Shown: positions 20,909-33,827, numbered from the stretch's first letter. The stretch is DNA of 64,000 bases from Adenophora triphylla var. japonica (GCA_022495995.1 JAFEMH010003610.1:62001-126000); one strand, 5' to 3'. Notes: generated by a model not told the origin, from the letters alone. Program-made: numbers and translations.

Positions 20909-21447
20909 GACTAGTTGTTAGGGATATACTATGAATAGGTGTTGTCCCCTCAAATAAACAACATTGATTAGTATGTTTGGTAAAGTGGTGGGAAATTTAA
21001 CATTTCCACACATTAGATGTTTGCCTTCAAAAGCTTCAAATGATCAATAATCATATCTTCATAGAAAATGCAATTATTAATGCTTTGTATTTCATGAAAA
21101 TGATTGGGTTGTAAATGAATTTACAAAAACACTCACTCTTCACTACATAAATTAACTCTTTGTAGTAAGTTTTAGAGTTAATGAAAATTTGTGTATTAGT
21201 TTTGGTGCTATTTTTCAATTACAACAACAATATCAAAATTTTATTAGTTTCAAAATAATTTGGGTCGGCTAACATTGATCATCATATGGAATTATCAGTT
21301 GAAAGAAAAAAAAGGAGACCGGTGGGAAAAAATATGAAAAGGAAAAAAAAATGAAAAATGAAAAGTGAAAATAAAATTAATAATAATATAAGACCCATCA
21401 TCCAAATAAATTTTTCTTTTCCACTTCGTTTTCTTTTTAACGTCATA
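20909..21447. other. AT-rich intergenic sequence, nothing recognised
   Basis: No ORF, terminal repeat or RNA gene seen. An A/G-rich stretch lies at 21300-21385. Confidence 0.5.
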
Positions 21448-21732
21448 CTCCCTCAGTCCCATCTGACTTATGATAATTTGTTATTTTGGTCATCTCACTC
21501 GACTTAAAAGGTCCCAAAATGACATATTTATATTATTTTTATATTTAACGAGACTCATTTGTCATACTCACAATAACAATCTTCTTACTATTTCTCCTCC
21601 TCGTTCTCTCTCATATTTTACTTTTTATACTTATAATACCTCTTTCACTCATTCTCTCTTCTTTTATTATATTAGTATTTCTTAATCTCGGTATCGAGAG
21701 AGTAAATCCCAAGTCATATAGAATTGAGAGAG
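21448..21732. mobile_element. Stowaway-type MITE (285 bp), older copy
   Basis: Ends CTCCCTCAGTCCCATCTGAC and a decayed GAATTGAGAGAG, TA at 21446-21447 and 21733-21734. The body shares GAGACTCATTTGTCATACTC with the 11756 and 40211 copies. Confidence 0.75.
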
Positions 21733-22122
21733 TAGTGTTTTCTTCAAAATCTTAAGTAGACTTATGGCTTTTGATCACCCTTATTCATGTTTATTTATAC
21801 ACTTTTTGATCACTCATCATCATTTTACTTCTCTACTCTTCATTTCCTCTAATTGACATATTAAAAATAAAAATTAATAAATATCTAGATATTGTTATTG
21901 GTAGTTATATTGTTGGCAACGTTAATTATTCCGAACATTAACCACAAATACTAATTTAATTAGCCTTCAAGCATGATACGTGACACGTCCCACATAAAAT
22001 TTAAGAAATGTCAACTGATTAATTAAATTTAAGAATTGTTTTTTATATATAAAAAAAATAGTCAAAGTCAAAATCTTGATTAAAATAAAAAAGTCAAAAT
22101 AATTAGCTGCTATTTCCTCCGT

Positions 22123-22205
22123 CCCACTAAAAAATGCACAAATTTTCATTTTGGATGTCTCATTTAAAAAAACACATGCCCAGAATGAAAACTTCTTAAC
22201 ACTTC
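22123..22205. mobile_element. Stowaway fragment cut by a gypsy LTR
   Basis: Left end TTTCCTCCGTCCCACTAAAA after TA. It stops at ACTTC, where the gypsy LTR begins with TGTAACGACCC. The right half is missing because the gypsy element's own right side is deleted. Confidence 0.6.
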
Positions 22206-24370
22206 TGTAACGACCCTAAACCTAGGCACTAATTTTAATATTATATTGTGTGCTTTTAATATTATTATTAATGTTATGTGTCTATTTTTACATACTTGAT
22301 TTCACATGATAGGATAAATGATAATAAAATAATTTTGTGTTCTAAGAAAAGTATAAACATAGTAAATAAATAAATTGGGTAAATAAATAAATTGGGTGAT
22401 GGTTAGTTAAATTGTGAAAGCCTTGGGTGAAGGGGGGGGGGGGGCCATTTTCCCTTCCTCTTACTCCCTCAACCTAGAGCCCTAAAGTCAAAGCAAGCCT
22501 TACCTCCCTATACCTCTCTTACACCTCCCACACACTTCTCCCTCCTCCATCATTCCTTCATACTTTCCTCTACATTCTCCATGGGAGAGTTCTTATGAAA
22601 GCCTCCCTCTCCTACACTTCTACCAAGATCATTTCTTGTCCATTTGAAAATCTAAGTGTCCTTTTGTGAGTAGAACACCTCAAGGAGTTGATCAAGTCAA
22701 GAAAAGCTCCATTTCATCTTGTTTTGCCAAAGGTGAGTTGTTATGACCTTTCTTTCTTTGAATGATCATGAAGATAAATGTTATTGTGTTTGTTCTCTTG
22801 AATGTGTTGATTTAGAACTTTGTTGGGTTTATAGAAATATTATGGTTTATGGAAGTTGAATTGATCTAGGTTTAAGACATGGTTTCATGGAGTTAAATGG
22901 GTAGATTGAAGTTAACAAAGTTGGAAATGTCCCTTTTTATTTATAACTTAGAATGCTTTTGGTTGGATCCTTGGGATTTTGAGGTATTGTTGTTGTTCTT
23001 CTTTGTTTTACAAATTACGGGGCGAGGGACGAGTCGTCCCTTGGACGAAGGAAGTCGTGACCTTTAGGGGACGCCGAGGTTCGAAGGGGGTTACATGGGC
23101 ACGAGTCGTGCCACTGGGGACGAGTCGTGCCTGTCTGGTTTCAAGATATCAACTTTAGAGCATCCCAAACCTAATCAAACTCGAACCAAAATGAAATCTC
23201 TTTAACCTAGATTAAAGTAGAATACTTTGGCTTCACAATGATATTCTAAGTGATCAAAATGGAATAGTAGAAGTACCTTAAATGTTGTTTGGAAAACGTT
23301 AGCTAACCTAGTTTGGTAACTAGACAATTATGATCCCCACTTGGTAGATTCAACTTAGACCCTTAAAGAGGCTATGTATTATTGTATAATGACCATGTAG
23401 GATGGATTGATGCTACTTCCTTGCTTACATTGAGTTCATATACATTGTTGTATTATGCATAGTGTGTTAAGTAAATGTTGCACTATGATATTGGTTGAAC
23501 ATGAGTATATTTTACCATGTTGATATATTGTTATCCCTTTTGTGGATTTTATTCAAGTATCTATTATGTGCTTGATATGTGTGAGTCAGCTGACGTTGGG
23601 GGTATAACATAATACGGTCAATTATGGAAGTGTGACCTAATGTGATCGGATTATGTTATATACGTGACCTCCCCTCCTGTGCCGCGGGTTGGGGTTATAA
23701 GCGTCTGTATTGAGCCAAAAGCCTTACGAGTTGCTCTTGTCTTGTTTGGTTCCACTGAAAAACGGGTCTTATAAGACGTGAGTATTGCTTAAGCGGCTGT
23801 TTGTATAATTGGAGTATTGTTATACCCAATGTTGTACGACTACTGTTCAGACGGGAAAAGGTAAACCAAGGTAATGGAATGTGTTTATAACTTTTCCAAT
23901 GTGTTACGTGCGACTTGTTATATGTTGCATTTATTTGGCATATTTCTGCATTCATAATAGCTTCTTTGAGATTTATTCTCACCCCTCTCCCTTTAATGTT
24001 TTAGATCCAGAGGCAGGAGGACCGGCCAAGTAAGGACGGAAAGGAGTTGTGATGAGCTTTTGGGAATTGTCGGGGTACGTTAGGTTGGCGTAGAAAGTAT
24101 TTTTGTTATAATTCCTTTTGGGAGTTTGTAATTATGAACTTTACATTTCTACGTTAAAACCAATATCTTACGTAACTAAACAGTTTAAGTATTTTCAAAG
24201 TCGGTCCACTCTTCCTCCGATGTGGAGAGTAGTGGAGTTGTTTTGAAATGGAATTGTTAATGATGTTTTATTTGAAAGTTTAATTAAAAGTTTTAAAAGT
24301 TAGTGAAATTTGGGTTATTCTGAGGACGCTCCAACTCGGGACACGTGTAGGTTAGGGTCGGGGTCCTGCG
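22206..24370 (+). repeat. Gypsy 5' LTR (about 2.17 kb)
   Basis: Begins TGTAACGACCCTAAACC and ends near GGGTCCTGCG just before the primer binding site. At 22430-22443 there is a G homopolymer. Positions 23027-23135 hold a cluster of palindromes (GGGACGAGTCGTCCC, GGCACGAGTCGTGCC, GGGGACGAGTCGTGCC). The exact right end is uncertain by a few bases. Confidence 0.7.
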
Positions 24371-24467
24371 GTTGGTATCGAGCTCGGTTAGAATTCTCGG
24401 GTAGAGTCTAGGCGAGTGAGAGTGTGTGATAAGCGACGTCGAGTGTTTAATGCGGGAGTTTGTTGTT

Positions 24468-25558
24468 ATGGCGGGAAATGATGATGATCGAGAATGCGGG
24501 TTTGGGTGGTGTTGGTAATCCGAATGCCGAGATGATGGATATGTTCCAGGGTTTCTTCAGCATATGGCAACTCGGAATCGAATTTGAATCGAGAATCAAG
24601 GCGACGAGACTGACATGGTTTGGAGAAGTTCGTGAAGATGTCTCCTCCTAGCTTCAACGGAGATCCGGATCCGGTGAAGGGCGAGAGGTGGCTTGAGGCT
24701 ATGAATAAGATTTTGCGGCTATGGAGAGTACGGATGCGGAGAAGGTGAGATGCGCCGTTTTCAAGTTGGAAGGACTGCGAAACCTTTGGTGGCAAGTAGT
24801 GAAGGATGGTTGGGACCGGGATTTGACACCACGAGACTTGGGAGAACTTCACACGCAAGGATCTCGGGATCACTTTGTACCGATGGTCACTAGAGACAAA
24901 GAAGGAAGGCGAGTTTACGAAAGCTGGAGCAAGGGACCGTGACGATAGCGCGGTATTCGGCAAAGTTCACGAAATTGGCCCGATATTGTCCTCATTTGGT
25001 GCCGAGATGAGGAGAGGCGAGTCTAGGTTTGTGAAGGGTTTAAGGGTTGAGTTCGGAAGCGATTATTGGCCGCATAACTTCGCCGACTTCAGCGGCGGTG
25101 AATATGGCGTATCGGATTGAGAATGACATAGAGGAGCATCGTGGTAAGAATGAAGGTGGAAACAAGAATAGATTCCAAGGTCAAGGTTCGGGACGAGAAT
25201 AGGGTGCGGCAGGGACATTTACTCGGGAGCAAATCGAGGAGGAAATGTGGCGACTCCGGCAAATCGTGCGACTCCAGGTCAGTTTGGAGCAACATGTGGG
25301 TTTTGCAAGAGGCTAGGGCATTCGGAGGACAAGTGTTGGAGCAAACAAGGAAAGTGTTTGGAGTGTGGGTCGGCAGGCCATTTTAGGAGGAATTGCCCCA
25401 AGTTACAGAATAAGCAAGCTCCGGGTACCGGATTTGGGGGACAAGGTAGTGGTGTGAAGAGAGATGTTGATGGGAAACCTAAGGATAGAGTCCAAGGTCG
25501 CGTGTTTGCTTTGGGTCGAGGAGAGGTTGGTTTGGAGTGTGGGTCGGCAGGCCATTTT
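24468..25558 (+). pseudogene. Gypsy Gag fragment with retrotrans_gag domain and zinc knuckles
   Basis: The ATG at 24468 begins Gag. PPSFNGDPDPVKGERWLEAM (from about 24641), VRCAVFKLEGL and PRDLGELHTQG mark the retrotrans_gag domain, but they fall in several frames. Two knuckles follow: CGFCKRLGHSEDKC and CLECGSAGHFRRNC (25293-25396). The end GRVFALGRGEV is the usual linker before protease. There it jumps into a second copy of the sequence coding LECGSAGHF (25531-25558) and then poly-T, so the 3' side is a rearranged junction. Confidence 0.8.
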
Positions 25559-26046
25559 TTTTTTAAGAAACGTGAAATTCAACCCGAGGACCTTGGTTTG
25601 GGACGGAAAAAGTATATACTTTCCTTCATTTTTGTATTTTTGTGCAAAACCAATTCGATGTCTTTTTGGATGAAATGGAGGGAGTATAATATAATCTGGC
25701 ATGAAGAATGTTTGGTCATCTCCTTCGTGCAATTTGGTGCAACGCAACCCACCCAGGGTTAACGTGGGTCCTCTTCATCACCACCACCACCATGGTTGCT
25801 CACCTACCATATCCTAAAGCTGGGAATGAGACACGGTCTCCAATGAAATGAACCAATTTTCAACCTTTTTTGTGTTGATTCGAGATTAACTGCTCGAAAA
25901 CAAAGGAAGATCACACTTGTAATAATCACTTTCATCATTTAAAAATAAAAATATTTTTTTTTTTAAATTTAATCACTCAAAGATTCTACAACTTGCTTCC
26001 TTTTTTTTTTTTTTAAAATCCTACAACTTTATCATTTAATTTCATA
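25559..26046. other. Intergenic sequence with a very short Stowaway derivative
   Basis: At about 25619-25688 a 70-bp stretch has ends CTTTCCTTCATTTTTG and GATGAAATGGAGGGAG between TA pairs, like an internally deleted Stowaway. The rest is unremarkable apart from T-runs at 25957 and 26002. Confidence 0.45.
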
Positions 26047-27182
26047 CTCTCTCAATCTCATTACAAAAAGAAACAAAATAAAATTTATATAAAAATTAAA
26101 AATAATAAAATAAATGTTGTAAGTATAAAAAGTGAGGTAACAGAAAAATAGTGAAATAGAAAATAATAAATAGATAGAACAGAAAAATAGTGAAATAGAA
26201 AATAATAAATAGATAGATGATGTTGATGAGCCCGAATCTACTGGACCGGGCCCGCGCTCGGTCTAGGCCAAGGAACCAGTGACGTGGCAGTTCCTAGACC
26301 GCTGGAGGGAATACCGCGGACAAATAGGCCCTTGTGGTCAAGACCGTGTCCCTCCTCGCATCGTCCCCATCGAGCACCATTGGGACCCTGCTCGCTGGAT
26401 CCGTGCCCGCATGAAATCATGCCCGCATCAACCGTGCTCGCGTCTTATATCTTTGACCGCGGGCACAACGTTGGCCGCGGGCACATGTCGCTTCCCGGTT
26501 AATGTCAAGCCTTACCGAGCAAGTTAGCTTACCGGCTCGACAGCCACTCACGGCTCCCCATCACGCGTTCAATGCGGCTCGATCCGGCGCCTACTATTCC
26601 ATTTAATGCAATAAGCGGCTACACGGCTCATGTCCCTTTCACCATGTCCCTTGGGATCGATGTTCCCTCACGACAGACCCAATTAGGCTGCGGACGCCAG
26701 TGTAGGCGGTCAAATACCAAAGTGCCCCCTGTGGGTGATCTCGTGCTTACCTCAACAAGCACCACGGCATTGCATAAATAGAAGGCCTTTACCCCCTTGG
26801 GCAAGGTAAGTTCCATATACAATTGAGTAAGCTCTTTTACTCTCTAAACCTAAACACACACACTCCAAAGGTATTCAAAGCCTTATTACTCAGTATTCTT
26901 ACTCTCACACCCGAGGGCCTGAGTTGGAGTAACATCCAACTTTGACCTTAACGGTGCTTGTTTGTGTTGTGATCTAGGTACATCAAACCACCAAATATAT
27001 CCTAGCCAGATATCCTTGAACCGCTCCTGACCCCGAAAGCTGTGGCGTCATCAGATGTTAATATAACAAGTGTGTTACATGAATAAACAAGTATTAAAAA
27101 ATATCTGTTTGGGCTTATATCTTTTCTAATGGGACATCAAAATGAGATTTTTGTGTCTTTTACAATTAGACGGATGAATATA
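26047..27182. mobile_element. Stowaway-like MITE split by a solo LTR
   Basis: The left arm CTCTCTCAATCTCATTACAA pairs with a right arm ending near AATTAGACGGATGAA, with TA at 26045-26046 and 27183-27184. A 39-bp stretch (GAAAAATAGTGAAATAGAAA and on) is duplicated in tandem at about 26133-26217. The solo LTR 26224-27054 sits in the middle. Confidence 0.5.
26224..27054 (+). mobile_element. Solo LTR (831 bp) with perfect target duplication
   Basis: Ends TGATGAGCC and GGCGTCATCA contain the short inverted repeat TGATGA/TCATCA. They are flanked by the 5-bp repeat GATGT (26219-26223, 27055-27059), so an element inserted here and its interior was later lost by LTR recombination. A TATA-like GCATAAATAG lies at about 26773. 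Upstream of it the U3 holds GC-rich blocks (GGGCCCGCGCTCGG, GACCGCGGGCAC, GGCCGCGGGCAC). Internal genes are absent, so copia versus gypsy cannot be settled. Confidence 0.85.
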
Positions 27183-27383
27183 TTTTACTTTTAGCAATTT
27201 GGTAGCTAGCTTTTATTATTTCTATTTGCAAATCAACTAAAAATTAAATAAATTATTAATTTTATATGAAAGTAGATGGAAAGCATAAAAAAAAATCTTT
27301 AAAAGTTACAATGCCCACCCTTAACATTTCTTCTTTTGTCCATCTCAATTTATCCCACTTATAAATCTAATGCATACTTGATT

Positions 27384-27544
27384 ACCAGTAAAAATTCGTG
27401 TCCGAGAATATGTATTTTTTTTTTTAATTAATTTTTTTTAAGGGCAAAATGGGAAAGAGACAACTTAATAAGGGCAAAATAAGAAAAAATCCATTTGAAA
27501 CTATTCATTGTACTGTTCACCCTTGTTGCCATTTATACTATAGA
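27384..27544 (-). mobile_element. Mini-Helitron, copy 3 (161 bp)
   Basis: On the minus strand it starts TCTATAGTATAAATGGC and ends CGAATTTTTACTGGT, a CTRRT end. The paired TTTTGCCC motifs and CAGTACAATGAATAGTTTCA relate it to copies 1 and 2. Confidence 0.7.
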
Positions 27545-28787
27545 ATTCACTTTTTCAATACATCCCAATCTAAACCAAAGAATTCACAAATTTTACTTTT
27601 ATTAGAGATAGTTAAAGTGGAGTAGTTTTTATAAAAAAACTAGTTTTTTCAAATACATAGAAAAAACAAGTTTTTTCAAATACGTAGTAAAAACTAGTTT
27701 TAAAAACGAGCGGAACCATTTTCGTAATTAATTGAAACTTCATTTAAAATGTGCGATGACATTTTTATAATTAACTGAAAATTTTTAAAAAACAGTAATA
27801 GTGTTTTTCAGTGTCAAGTCTAGTAATTTTTTTTTTGTAAACACTAACTAGTACTAGTATATTGTTTTATTTGATAAAAATGAGCAAAATATGTTACTTT
27901 AAGAGTAATTTTCACACACACACACAGCTTGACAAATGGCAATATCTCATTCAATACTACCTACGTCTTAAAATAATAATCTCATTTTAGTTTCATTGAT
28001 CTATTATTTTAAGTGTACATTGACCAACAATATATAAAACTTGATACTTCTAATGATTATTTAAATAAGTTATAATATTATTGGTCATCAATAACAATTT
28101 TTCTAGTTTTATTAGGTTTATTAATGTATATTGGTGTTGGTCAAAGGATTTTAAAGAAATATATTAACATTATCAAGGACATGTCTTGAATAGTGTTGAT
28201 AACCACCTATTACACTCTTTCCAAAACATCTCAAAACAAATTCGAATTCATGTCATGATAACGTGACAAAGTTTTTGCTGACCATCACGTGCTAACCACA
28301 ATCCTTATTCTTTATCCCGACTTGGAACAGACAACAATAAATCATTGTTCGGTTTAAATTTTTATCCACTTTCATAAAAAATAATTAACAAGGAATCAAT
28401 CTTTTTTTGTTATTTGTATAAAAAAAACACCATTACCTTTTGCGTTACAAAAATGTAATATTAACAATCAGAATGCAAATTTGGGGAATTTTGGTAACTA
28501 ACTTATAATATACATTATAATTTTTATATATACAAAGTGTTTTTTAATAATTATGACAAATAGAAAGTAAAAATAAAGCTTAATAGATAAATTGGGTTTT
28601 TTAATTATGATTTTAAGGCACTTGTTAGAAAATTATGAAAGAATATAAAATACTTTTGAAATATCTTTTAGAGATAGTCAAATCGATCCTGTCGATTGTT
28701 GAAAGCACGAATTAAAGTCCTATAAAGCGGTGCCAAATCCATCCAAAAACCCTTTTCCGTCATTTTGACCTTATTAACCTCACATCA
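27545..28787. other. AT-rich intergenic sequence
   Basis: No gene or complete element seen. A direct repeat of AAAAACTAGTTTTTTCAAAT occurs at about 27636-27690. An (AC)n run lies at 27912-27925. Confidence 0.5.
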
Positions 28788-29470
28788 CTAGGGGGTAAAT
28801 GGTTCGATTTGGACCAATTTACTGATCGAATCACTAGCATCAGTTTGAAAAAATAATTCAAATTGAACCGAACCAAGGCTCAAACCGTGATTTAAACCAT
28901 TATTCAAATCACGGTTCAAATCATAAAATAAAAAACACTGCTTAAACTATTAATTAGAATATGGCTTCAGACTACACAATTATTTGTCATTTTTATTTGA
29001 ATTTTTCAGACATAACTTACATAGAGATTTAAAATTTAAGCACAGCTTGAAATTGTGATTCAATGTTTAAGATAACAACATGCCATTTGAGTACTTGTAA
29101 TTGTATGTGTTAAAGTGTGAATTAACATTATTACAGGAATATTAATCAAAATAAAAAAGGGTTATGGGCTAAAACCCTCTAATAGAATTAGGGGTTTTCA
29201 AATCTAAATGTGAGGTGGAGATGAAATATATGCATATCTACGATTAATATTGAACGGTTTAGTGATATGATTTATTGGTTCGATTTGGTGGTCGGTCTCG
29301 CGGGTCTCGAACCGTGGTTTGGGGATCCATACCTCAAATCAAAATGAACTACACGATTTGACAATTTTTTGAATCGAATAAAATTACTATTATTTGAAAA
29401 TCAAATTAAATAACATGATTTAGTTTAATTCAATTTCAAATCGCGATTTGAACCGAAAGACTCGAGCAAC
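28788..29470. repeat. Foldback-type repeat built on GGTTCRATTTGG / CAAATCACGGTTT
   Basis: Many direct and inverted copies of short words such as AAATCACGGTTCAAATCA and CGAACCGTGGTTTGG are spread over both ends, with a less repetitive middle. The style is the same as the bounded element at 51142-51936 (GGTTCGGTTTGG words), but I could not fix terminal repeats or a target duplication here. Confidence 0.45.
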
Positions 29471-29499
29471 TACAACTACTGCAACTACGGGTCACCACC

Positions 29500-30183
29500 T
29501 TCTGTCCCGACCAGATCCCTTTTTAATCGCCGAGTCTTAAACCGAGTATAAAGCCTGATAAATTCCACATTAAAATTCAACTAATTATTAATATAATTAA
29601 AATTATGTTTTAAATAAGCAAATTAGCATTGGAATTTTCTTCTCTTATTTCGTTTTCCGTTTCAGGCGATTTGTTGATGCTTTTTTTGCCATCTTTGACT
29701 CCGTGCTTACCCGGACCCGACCGCTAACTTAAATCCGATTTCTCTCCCCTCTCTCTCCCCTCACGGATTTCTCGCCGCCGTCATTCCTCCTCTCCGGCAC
29801 CGGAACCGCCGTTCACTCTCTTAAAACTTCAACCAGTAGTCCTCCTGTCAGTCTACCACCACGGTCATAACAGTCAAGCAGGCGACGGCGGCTGCGGTAT
29901 CAGCTATTTCTTCGAGACACCGTTGAATGGGAGTTGAAATGTGTTTGAACGACCGATTTTGGCTGGATTTGCAGATCTGGTAACTGGTATTTGATTCTAG
30001 GGTTTGGAGGAGTTGTGCTTACTGGTTGTTTGCTGTTGAGCTCTGATTTTTTAGGGGTAGGGGCGACAGTTAGATGTGAAGGTTGATGGTAGTGTACGGA
30101 GGAGAGAGTGTGATCGTCGTTGATGATGAACGGACCTCCACGGAGCGATTGGTGGTGGTGGTCCGGTGAATCTCTCACATGGA
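29500..30183 (+). promoter_or_regulatory. Likely promoter and 5' untranslated region of the PRAF gene
   Basis: Base composition shifts from AT-rich to GC/CT-rich at about 29690. A pyrimidine tract (TCTCTCCCCTCTCTCTCCCC, about 29740-29760) is followed by CGCCGCCGTCATTCC, typical of plant leader sequences. No convincing TATA box was fixed; a TATA-less start near 29680-29740 is an inference. The leader contains no long upstream ORF in the main frame except a GTG-initiated extension. Confidence 0.45.
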
Positions 30184-33100
30184 ATGGCAGATCTTGTTAG
30201 CTACGGTAACGCCGACCGTGACATCGAGCAGGTTTGCCCCCCTTTTGTTATTTTTCTACAGTTTTCTCTGTATATATTAATTCTCTCTGTATATATTTTG
30301 ATTTATTTTATGCGAGTGTTTGTAGTTTACAGGGAAATATTTGTGATATGCTTAAATTTAACTCAACATTTGTGGCTTAATTTTGGATATTCAAAAAAAG
30401 TACTATGAGATAAATGTGGGAATTCCTGTATAGTGGCGACCTAGTTGTTCAAAAGACCTTTAGGACTTAAAAATCCGTCTTGGTTCTTTATTTAGGGAGT
30501 TTTCAGCTCGGCAACTTTTCTGGTTTATGTTGGACAGTTGGAGTAAAATAGAACCTTATTAGGTGTATTTGGGTTGGTTGCTTTGCTTTGCTATGTCTTG
30601 TTTGGTTTGATCTTTGCAGTCAGAAATGTTCGCTGGATATACTTGAAAATACGAATTGCTGTTGAAAGATTTGATCCAGGGACTTGTTTCTGTTTTTTGC
30701 TGAGAGGAAGGCACAAACTATATAATGTTTAGATGATACAGCGTCATACCATTTTTGTATTGCTTATTGTTACTTTTGAAATTTGGAAACATCTAAAACA
30801 TTGCCCTTTCAAACATTTTTCTTGACAGAGTTTTGAATCTCAAACTGCAACTCTTAATTCCATACATGTTAGATTTCATGTAAACCATGTGAAAGGATGG
30901 GATAGCTTTACTGTTAAGGCACAAACTATTTAATGTTTAGATGATACGGCGTCATACCATTTTTGTATTGCTTTTTGTTACTTTTGTAAACTGGAAACAT
31001 CTAACAACACCGCCCTTTCAAACATTTTACTTGTTTTGAACCTCAAACCGCAACTCTTAATTCCGTACATGTTAGGTTTTCATGTGAACCATGTGAAAGG
31101 TGGGATAGCTTTACTGTTACGGCAACCCATTTTTGCATTAATCTACAAGGTTCTGGCATAGCTTGAGTAAGTTTTCTTGATCATTTCATCTACCTTTTTG
31201 CAGGCACTTATTTCTCTGAAGAAGGGTGCTCAACTAATTAAATATGGTCGCAAGGGAAAACCCAAGTTTTGTCCATTTAGACTTTCCCATGTGAGTTTTT
31301 CTCAACTTCTTTCCCATTTACTTATCTGCATTCATGATTTTTCTATTTCGTTATGTTTTTTCCTTTCCTAGACTTCTTCCTTTTTTGGGGTGCGGTGGGG
31401 GAGGGCGGTAGTCGACAATAAGGTTGCAACCGAGTAGTTGGCACTCCTCACTTAAGACGGATAGGTCCAAAGTTCGAGTAACTCATATGGGGGGATTATC
31501 TTAATATATGTAAAAAGAAAAAGGAGAAAGTGGTAGTGCTTTTGGTAATGGTTAAACCAAGTGTTGATATATACTCCCTCCGTCCCGGCGAAAGAGCCAC
31601 AAAAATTGTCCGGCACGCAAAGTAAGAAATGTGATGTAGGAAAGAGAAAAAGTTTAAATGTTGTGAGTATGAAAAATTAAATAGGAGAGAGAATGAGTGG
31701 GAGGTGATGTAAGAAAGAGAATGTTGTGAGTGTAAAAGTAAAGTAGGAGAGAGAATGAGTGGAGAGAATAGTGATTTAAGGTTTCCTTTTTGGGAAAGTG
31801 GCTTTTTAAATGGGACGCCCAAAAAGGAAATAAATGGCTCTTTCGCTGGGACGGAGGGAGTAATAATTTATGCACAATTTCCCTTAGGGCTCGGGCCAAG
31901 AAGAAGATTCGGACTCTCGATTTTGTCCCCCCCACTCCAAACAAAGAAGAAAATAATTCCATTTTTTAACATTCGAACTATAAAGTTTCATTAATTTCCA
32001 GTTTATTTTGTTTGTGTTAGAAAACATCATATACTTATGCGTGCACAAGGAGTCGGCCATTTCAAGGGTTATCAAAGGAAACATATGGAAGTAAACTTGA
32101 AAGGTTAAAACTTCAATTTTCACATGAGATTCTTTTTTGGGAGGGAGGGACTAATTGATAACATGCCCTACAATTCAGTCATATGCCCACACACATATAA
32201 CTTCTTTTTGCTCAACTGAACGTAGTTTGTGTTTTCGTCAACTGACCAATTTATCTCTCTTGAACCATCTTACTCTGTAGGAGTATTATGTTCCGAGTTC
32301 TATTGGCGTTTGTGTATGTTATTTACTCTTTATGTCCCAAAATATTTATTGTTTTAGGGGTTAAAACTTGTTCCAAAATACTTGTTGTTTTACTATTATC
32401 TAGGCATTTTACCATTGTTTACCAAGTATACCCTTATTTATCATTATAAATAGTCACTGTACAAATATTTAATTACATGCATTGATTATTATGAAAAGTC
32501 TAAAACAACAAGTATTTTGGGATGGGGGGAGTAACATATTTTTGTAGTGATTTTTTCATGTTTAATGAAATTTGATAGTCTTCGCTATCTTGGATCCATT
32601 ATCCAAAAGGATGGAGAATTAGATGGAGATGTGGCTCATAGGATTAAAGCAGGTTGGTTGAAGTGGAAGAGTGCTACAGGGTTTCTATGTGATCGCGGCA
32701 TGCCCAATAGATTAAAGGGAAAATTCTACCGCACGGCAATTAGGCCGGCATTGCTTTACGGCACCGAATGTTGGGCCGTGAAACAGTGTCACGTGCATAA
32801 GATAAATGTGGCGGAGATGCGTATGCTTCGATGGATGTGTGGTCATACAAGAAAGGATCGATTGGGGAATGAGGTGATCAGAGGTAAAGTAGGAGTTGCG
32901 CCCATTGAGGATAAAATGAGGGAAAATCGTCTACGGTGGTTTGGACATGTGAGAAGGAGACCGAGTGATGCACCGGTTAGGAGGCCGGAACAGTGGAGAA
33001 ATGATAAAATGGCGAGGGGTAGGGGAAGACCCAAACAGACTTGGATTAGAGTAATTGAAAATGATATGAATTTACTTGGAGTGGATGAAAGTATGGAGTG

Positions 33101-33794
33101 GATGAAAGTATGGAGTGGATAACTGATCATGCATTCTAACGGTCTCATTATTCTGTAACCAGCTAAAAGAGAAGAAAATTTATTGCAGAAATTTAAACTG
33201 AGGTTTGGAATCTTGGGATTGCTCTATGCTTAGTATATTGATACTCAGCCTGGAGTCTCTAGAAGCATTTGTGCTTATCAATATTGGAGCAGCAGATATT
33301 TCTCTTACCTTTATTGATCCACGGTCGAATTTCTGTGCGGAGTTGCTGATGCAATTAAGCATATGATAGAATTGCCTTGCACCTGCAATTTTGCTGCATT
33401 CTGGCTTAGATTGTTGTTTGACCACCTTGATTTTTTCTTATTAAAATCAATGGGCATAAACTAAAAGCGTGTAATGGAGGATGTATCATTCTTCGGATGA
33501 TAGCTAATGTGATTCTGAAATGACAGGATGAATCATCTTTAATCTGGATTTCAAGTAGTGGTGAAAGGAACTTGAAATTAGCTTCAGTTTCCAGAATAAT
33601 TCCTGGTCAAAGAACTGTGAGTATTCTACTTTTTTTTTTTTTTCCTGAATAGAACTCTACTAGATTGATATCTATCACATAGCAGTTCATTTACGTTGTC
33701 TTAAGATGGCAATTGGGAATGAAGTTCTGTGTGGATCTTTTATTTTCTCCAATCACGTTCACGCGTTTTGGTCACTTGTGTATCTTTCAGTTAA

Positions 33795-33827
<33 letters not shown>

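Larger units (their letters stand above)
22206..25558 (+). mobile_element. Truncated Ty3/gypsy retrotransposon: 5' LTR and gag only
   Basis: A long LTR (22206 to about 24370) starting TGTAACGACCC is followed by a decayed initiator-Met primer binding site TTGGTATCGAGCTCGG (about 24372). Then comes a broken gag with two CCHC zinc knuckles. Pol and the 3' LTR are absent; the element stops near 25558 in a run of T. LTR length, the TGTAACGACCC start and Gag type are typical of Tekay/Del-like chromoviruses (inference). Confidence 0.8.

Noticed and set aside
30166..30183. Upstream start (GTG at 30166) for the PRAF gene
   Set aside because: The ATG at 30184 gives the conserved family N-terminus [13 protein letters not shown], and GTG is not a normal plant start codon.
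32547..33122. Independent gene between PRAF exons 2 and 3
   Set aside because: It is the C-terminal end of a LINE reverse transcriptase, without the 5' parts, inside an intron.
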